From positions 1-16,597 of the forward strand of contig JAAAOR010000102.1 of the NCBI GenBank assembly GCA_009908735.1: a stretch of DNA of 16,597 bases, given 5' to 3'. This document shows, in pieces, positions 13,226-16,597 of the stretch. The stretch's first letter is position 1. Every line of letters begins with the position of its first letter. The notes under the pieces are model-generated. The model did not search any database, was not told the origin of the DNA, and was given only the letters and a program-made list of their open reading frames with translations. The stretch is from Spirochaetota bacterium. GTDB taxonomy: Bacteria; Spirochaetota; Spirochaetia; DSM-27196; PWMO01. The translations under genes were made by a program, and so were the position numbers.

Positions 13226-15013
13226 CTAAAAGCTCTCGAACTCATCATCGAGAACATCAGAATGTTCGCCACCGGAACTCTGAGACACCTGAGGCTGATT
13301 TCCTTCGGCCAATGCGAGTCCCGTCGTCTTCCGATTCTGAGTGGATCGTCTCCCATACGCGCTGCCGTTAGGACGTTCCGAACGTGAATCAAGTGTATTC
13401 TGCCGCACACTTTCTCTCGACGTTGCCGATGGATTGGAACCGCCGAATTGATTTTGCTGGTTGATCCTGAAGAAAGCCATCGTGGTCTGCAGTTGCTCCG
13501 CCCGGCTACTGAGCTCTTCAGACATGGAAGCCATTTCCTCCGAAGCAGAGCTGTTCCGCTGTACTACCTCGTCGAGCTGCATCAACGCCTGGTTAATTTG
13601 CTCCGCTCCACTCTTCTGTTCAGAACTGGCCGCGCTGATGTCTTGGATAAGTCCAGCTGTCTTGCGAATATCAGGGATAATCCCGTCTATCATTTCACCG
13701 GCCTGTTCCGCTACTTCAACACTGCTCTTGGAGAGGTCTGCGATTTCACCGGCAGCTACCTGACTGCGCTCGGCAAGCTTGCGCACTTCACTCGCAACCA
13801 CGGCGAAGCCTTTCCCGTGCTCACCGGCGCGGGCCGCCTCGATAGCAGCGTTCAAAGCTAAAAGATTCGTATTACGAGCAATCTCATCGATAATCTGGAT
13901 CTTCTCGGCAATTTGTCGCATTGCCTCGACGGTCTGGTTTACCGCCTGGCCTCCCGCTTCAGCGTCTTGAGCAGCCTTTTGGGATATCTTCTCCGTCTCG
14001 GCAGCGTTATCGGAATTCTGACTGATGTTGGAACTCATTTCCTCCATCGAGGACGACACTTCTTCCGCGCTGGCCGCTTGTTCGGTGGCACCTTCGGACA
14101 TGGATCCACTGGTTTCGGCCATCTGTCTACCGCCCGCGAGGACTTTATCAGCCGCTTGCTGAACTGTGGTGACTACGTCATGGAGACGATCCACCATCGT
14201 ATTCATGGCCTCAGCCAGCCGACCTGTCTCATCTTTGCTGGAGACAGGAATATGCACCGAGAGATCACCGTCAGAAATTCGCGCGATGCCGGATACGGCA
14301 ACTTCGAGAGGCCGGGTGAGTCGTTTTACGACGAAAACCACTAAAAGTACCGCCACCAACACCCCTCCCACGGAGAGCCCAACAAGTGTACCGGTGATAC
14401 GCTGAAGAGCAGTAGCATTCTCATCTTGAAGCTCCGCGACGGTTGCGTCGATATCGTCATAATAATTTCCGGTACTGATAACCCAGTCGTACGGCTCGAA
14501 GGATTGCGAGTACGCACGCTTCGGGAGCGGCTCGCCGTCAGCTGTTTTCGGGAACCAGTACTCCGTAAAACCACCACCTTGGGCTGCCGCGGATATGATG
14601 TTACGGATCAGATAGGTCCCGTTCTCGTCTTGTAAGTCGAACCGGTCAGCTCCTTCACTGTCACGAAGGATATGATGGGCGACGAGGGTCCCGTCGGTTG
14701 AGTCCGCCCAGAAATACCCGTCCTCACCGTATGTTGCCTCGCGAACTACGACGCGAGCGAGGTCCTCCGCCTGGGCCCTGGTAATTTCCCCGTCAAGGTG
14801 GTGTTGGTGAATTGCCTGTGCGCTGGTGACCACACTCTCGACGAGGCTCTTGATCATCTGGTCATAGTTGTCGAGTAAGCGTGCCCGGCTGGCCATCTCA
14901 GCCTCGCGTTGAAATCGCGCGATCGACGTGCCAATGAAGACAGTGGTGGTTCCCATGAGCAGCGCGAAGAGCAATGCGATACCGACGGCGATTTTGGTGC
15001 TTAGTTTAGCCAT
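13226..15013 (-). CDS. Methyl-accepting chemotaxis protein with Cache sensor
   Basis: A 595-residue transmembrane chemoreceptor. TM1 is at about 7-29. A periplasmic single-Cache (sCache_2-like) domain spans about 35-200, with the family segments [19 protein letters not shown] and [19 protein letters not shown]2 is at about 208-229, a HAMP domain at about 230-283, and then the long helical signalling hairpin. Its tip reads [20 protein letters not shown], followed by [17 protein letters not shown]. An 80-residue flexible tail ends in EFESF at the C-terminus, matching the xFxxF-type CheR-docking pentapeptide. The ATG at 15013 has GGAGAG nine to fourteen bases upstream. Small-molecule ligands are typical for Cache receptors; the ligand here is unknown. 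It is transcribed divergently from the histidine kinase. Confidence 0.96.
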   Translation of the reverse strand: MAKLSTKIAVGIALLFALLMGTTTVFIGTSIARFQREAEMASRARLLDNYDQMIKSLVESVVTSAQAIHQHHLDGEITRAQAEDLARVVVREATYGEDGYFWADSTDGTLVAHHILRDSEGADRFDLQDENGTYLIRNIISAAAQGGGFTEYWFPKTADGEPLPKRAYSQSFEPYDWVISTGNYYDDIDATVAELQDENATALQRITGTLVGLSVGGVLVAVLLVVFVVKRLTRPLEVAVSGIARISDGDLSVHIPVSSKDETGRLAEAMNTMVDRLHDVVTTVQQAADKVLAGGRQMAETSGSMSEGATEQAASAEEVSSSMEEMSSNISQNSDNAAETEKISQKAAQDAEAGGQAVNQTVEAMRQIAEKIQIIDEIARNTNLLALNAAIEAARAGEHGKGFAVVASEVRKLAERSQVAAGEIADLSKSSVEVAEQAGEMIDGIIPDIRKTAGLIQDISAASSEQKSGAEQINQALMQLDEVVQRNSSASEEMASMSEELSSRAEQLQTTMAFFRINQQNQFGGSNPSATSRESVRQNTLDSRSERPNGSAYGRRSTQNRKTTGLALAEGNQPQVSQSSGGEHSDVLDDEFESF

Positions 15014-15060
15014 AGAATCTCTCCAAAGAAATGTATTCAGCGCTCCTATGTCCAGCTCGA

Positions 15061-15089
15061 AGTTTACCAAAATAGTATTATACTGTCAA
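15061..15089 (-). promoter_or_regulatory. Promoter of the chemoreceptor gene
   Basis: Reading leftward: TTGACA (15089-15084), 17 bases and TAAACT (15066-15061). This gives a leader of about 40 bases with a normal ribosome binding site. The element looks sigma-70 dependent; I see no flagellar sigma-28 motif. Confidence 0.55.
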
Positions 15090-15214
15090 ATTTAACTAAC
15101 GTTGGTCGTGCTACCCGGATGATGCTCCCACGGCTCCTCCAGGATTGGGTAGAACGCAACGATATGGCGCGCGCTATGGTGGCTATGTGGTGCCGGAAAA
15201 TAATTGCCACACGT

Positions 15215-15243
15215 TTGCCACTGCACGTTCTTCACGCTATAAT
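15215..15243 (+). promoter_or_regulatory. Promoter of the GAF histidine kinase
   Basis: TTGCCA at 15215-15220, a 17-base spacer and a perfect TATAAT at 15238-15243. The predicted start lies at 15250-15251, directly on the GTG start codon, so the message is predicted to be leaderless. It also shows that in-frame codons upstream (from 15119) are not translated. Confidence 0.65.
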
Positions 15244-15250
15244 TGCGGAC

Positions 15251-16456
15251 GTGGAAAGTGCGCTGGTTCCTCCCGATGAAGAAAAACGCCTTGCGCGGCT
15301 TTACTCATACAACATTCTTGATTCCCTTGATGAAAAAGAGTACGACCAGGTAGCGTTGCTCGTTTCGCAGATCTGTGAAACTCCGATGGCCAACATCTCG
15401 TTCGTCGATCGTGATAGGCAATGGTTTAAAGCGGTTGTTGGGCTGGAAGACCGCGAGACATCTCGAGACATTGCCTTCTGCGGGCATACGATTCTGGGCA
15501 GCGAGATTCTCACCGTTGAGGATGCGCTTCAAGACAAACGATTCGCGGATAATCCGCTCGTCACCGAAAACCCTGGAATTCGATTCTACGCGGGTATGCC
15601 GCTGGTAACACCGGACGGATACCGGTTGGGTGCTTTGTGTGCCATAGACACCCAACCACGGAAACTGACAGAGGCGCAGGAAAAAGCGCTCCAAGTACTA
15701 TCCAACCACATCACAACGCTACTTGAGCTTCGACGACGCAATCGAGAACTCGAGGACCTGTCGGACCTCAAAACACGACTGCTCGCAATAATTGGTCATG
15801 ATATCCGGTCACCACTGGCGAATTTAACGAGTTCCGTATCGCTTTTGGGCGACGAGGAGTTATCGGAGTCCGATACCCGTGAAGTGATGGTCGAGCTGGA
15901 AGAGACATTGAAATCCACCGAGACTCTCGTAGATAACCTCGTTTCTTGGGCCAGGAGGAACATCGATGCCGTCGACACGACAAACGCAGATCGTATTGAA
16001 CTCTCAAAGCTGGGAGAACAGCTAACACGACAGATGGCTGCGGAAACGGCGCGTAAAGGAAATACGATCACAACCAAACTCGTCGGACTACCCACGATCC
16101 ACGCAGACCGGGATATCGTCGAGTTCATCCTACGTAATCTTCTTGGAAACGCAAACAAGTTTACGGAAAACGGAGAGATCAAACTGTCCGGTTTCGTTGA
16201 AGACTCACAAGTGGTGCTTCAGGTTACCGACACGGGAGTCGGCATGAGGCCTGAGAAGGTTTCCGGTCTCTTTGACTGGGAATCACGGTCTCGGGCAAAA
16301 GGAACCCGCGGCGAAAAAGGCTCAGGCTTGGCGCTCCTCCTCTCGCAGGATATGGCACATCGGATTGGAGCCGCGCTTGAGGTGACCAGTGAAGTCGGTA
16401 CCGGCACGACTTTCACGCTGCAATTGGCTTCTGATTCGGTCTCGCGGGCCCAGTGA
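15251..16456 (+). CDS. Soluble sensor histidine kinase with GAF domain
   Basis: A 401-residue cytoplasmic kinase without membrane segments. The N-terminus VPPDEEKRLARLYSYNILD is the usual opening of GAF-first kinases and supports the GTG start at 15251. A GAF domain covers about 25-160 (FVDRDRQWFKAVVGL, DIAFCGHTI, RFYAGMPLVTPDGYRLGALC). A short coiled coil leads to the dimerisation domain with phospho-acceptor H183 in IGHDIRSPLANL. The ATPase domain has LRNLLGNANKF (N box), DTGVGM (G1) and EKGSGLALLL (G2). No receiver or response regulator is adjacent. It is divergent from the chemoreceptor, so a shared signal is possible but not shown. The signal bound by the GAF domain is unknown. Confidence 0.93.
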   Translation: MESALVPPDEEKRLARLYSYNILDSLDEKEYDQVALLVSQICETPMANISFVDRDRQWFKAVVGLEDRETSRDIAFCGHTILGSEILTVEDALQDKRFADNPLVTENPGIRFYAGMPLVTPDGYRLGALCAIDTQPRKLTEAQEKALQVLSNHITTLLELRRRNRELEDLSDLKTRLLAIIGHDIRSPLANLTSSVSLLGDEELSESDTREVMVELEETLKSTETLVDNLVSWARRNIDAVDTTNADRIELSKLGEQLTRQMAAETARKGNTITTKLVGLPTIHADRDIVEFILRNLLGNANKFTENGEIKLSGFVEDSQVVLQVTDTGVGMRPEKVSGLFDWESRSRAKGTRGEKGSGLALLLSQDMAHRIGAALEVTSEVGTGTTFTLQLASDSVSRAQ

Positions 16457-16510
16457 ATTAGGGCTTCCTGAAAAATCGTGAAAATGGCAGCCGCTTCTGA
16501 CCAGCTTCAA

Positions 16511-16597
16511 GGTAGTGTCAAGAGTTTTGTGTAAACTTCTGGAGGACGGGGAGGTGCTTTCCTCCCAGCGGCGCGGACTTCCAGGACTGTTCCATTT
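16511..16597 (-). mobile_element. Probable end of an IS256-like insertion sequence
   Basis: The sequence at 16511-16536 (GGTAGTGTCAAGAGTTTTGT plus GTAAAC) has the look of a terminal inverted repeat of IS256-family elements, which commonly carry a TGTCAA...TTGTGTAAA pattern. Beyond it, leftward translation gives KWNSPGSPRRW, loosely like the tryptophan-rich C-terminus of mutator-type transposases, but the frame is not convincing. The rest of the element would lie outside the window. The call is based on remembered pattern only. Confidence 0.4.

Noticed and set aside
15119..15250. N-terminal extension of the histidine kinase
   Set aside because: The promoter at 15215-15243 lies inside it, and the family's usual N-terminus begins at the GTG 15251.

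Overview
The window is about 16.6 kb of GC-rich, densely packed DNA from a motile, Gram-negative-type bacterium. Genes for CheR, CheB, a chemoreceptor, RseC and an Mrp-type antiporter sit beside a divergent YmdB-like protein and a P-II-like protein. This mix fits a free-living, possibly alkaliphilic or halophilic spirochaete, but that placement is an inference and nothing in the window proves it.

Region 1 (1-4706) is housekeeping and signalling. A bifunctional-nuclease-family (DUF151) gene runs left, divergent from a cheR-cheB pair. Facing cheB are rseC and a ymdB-like gene, read leftward as an overlapping pair. The ymdB-like protein has lost most of its expected metal ligands. Divergent from it is an hsp20 gene with a structured leader, followed by a translationally coupled 44-residue membrane-anchored protein.

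Region 2 (4770-9836), after a terminator, is one tightly overlapped operon: a P-II-like small protein, a PtsN-type EIIA, then mrpE, mrpF, mrpG, two short genes matching the C-terminal parts of MrpA (MbhD-like and MbhE-like), mrpB, mrpC and mrpD. This is the order of the antiporter module mbhA-H in membrane-bound hydrogenases, but there are no hydrogenase genes and no large MrpA N-terminal subunit. Two regulator-type proteins at the head of an ion-antiporter operon suggest a nitrogen/carbon/energy-regulated cation exchanger, which is the most system-like unit here.

Region 3 (9864-11606) holds a secreted protein with a papain-like Cys/His/Asn signature, on the minus strand. A tRNA-Leu(CAG) gene diverges from it and has a near-consensus promoter.

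Region 4 (11607-16597) looks accessory and visibly less GC-rich. It contains a vapB antitoxin, a decayed vapC that runs into a second PIN-like start, broken remnants of a SnoaL-like gene and a YgiT-type zinc-finger gene, a Cache-type chemoreceptor, a divergent soluble GAF histidine kinase, and what looks like the end of an IS256-like insertion sequence. The chemoreceptor ends in a CheR-docking-type pentapeptide, linking it to the cheR-cheB pair in region 1. Several promoters place the predicted transcription start at, or within about 15 bases of, the start codon, so very short leaders may be common in this genome.
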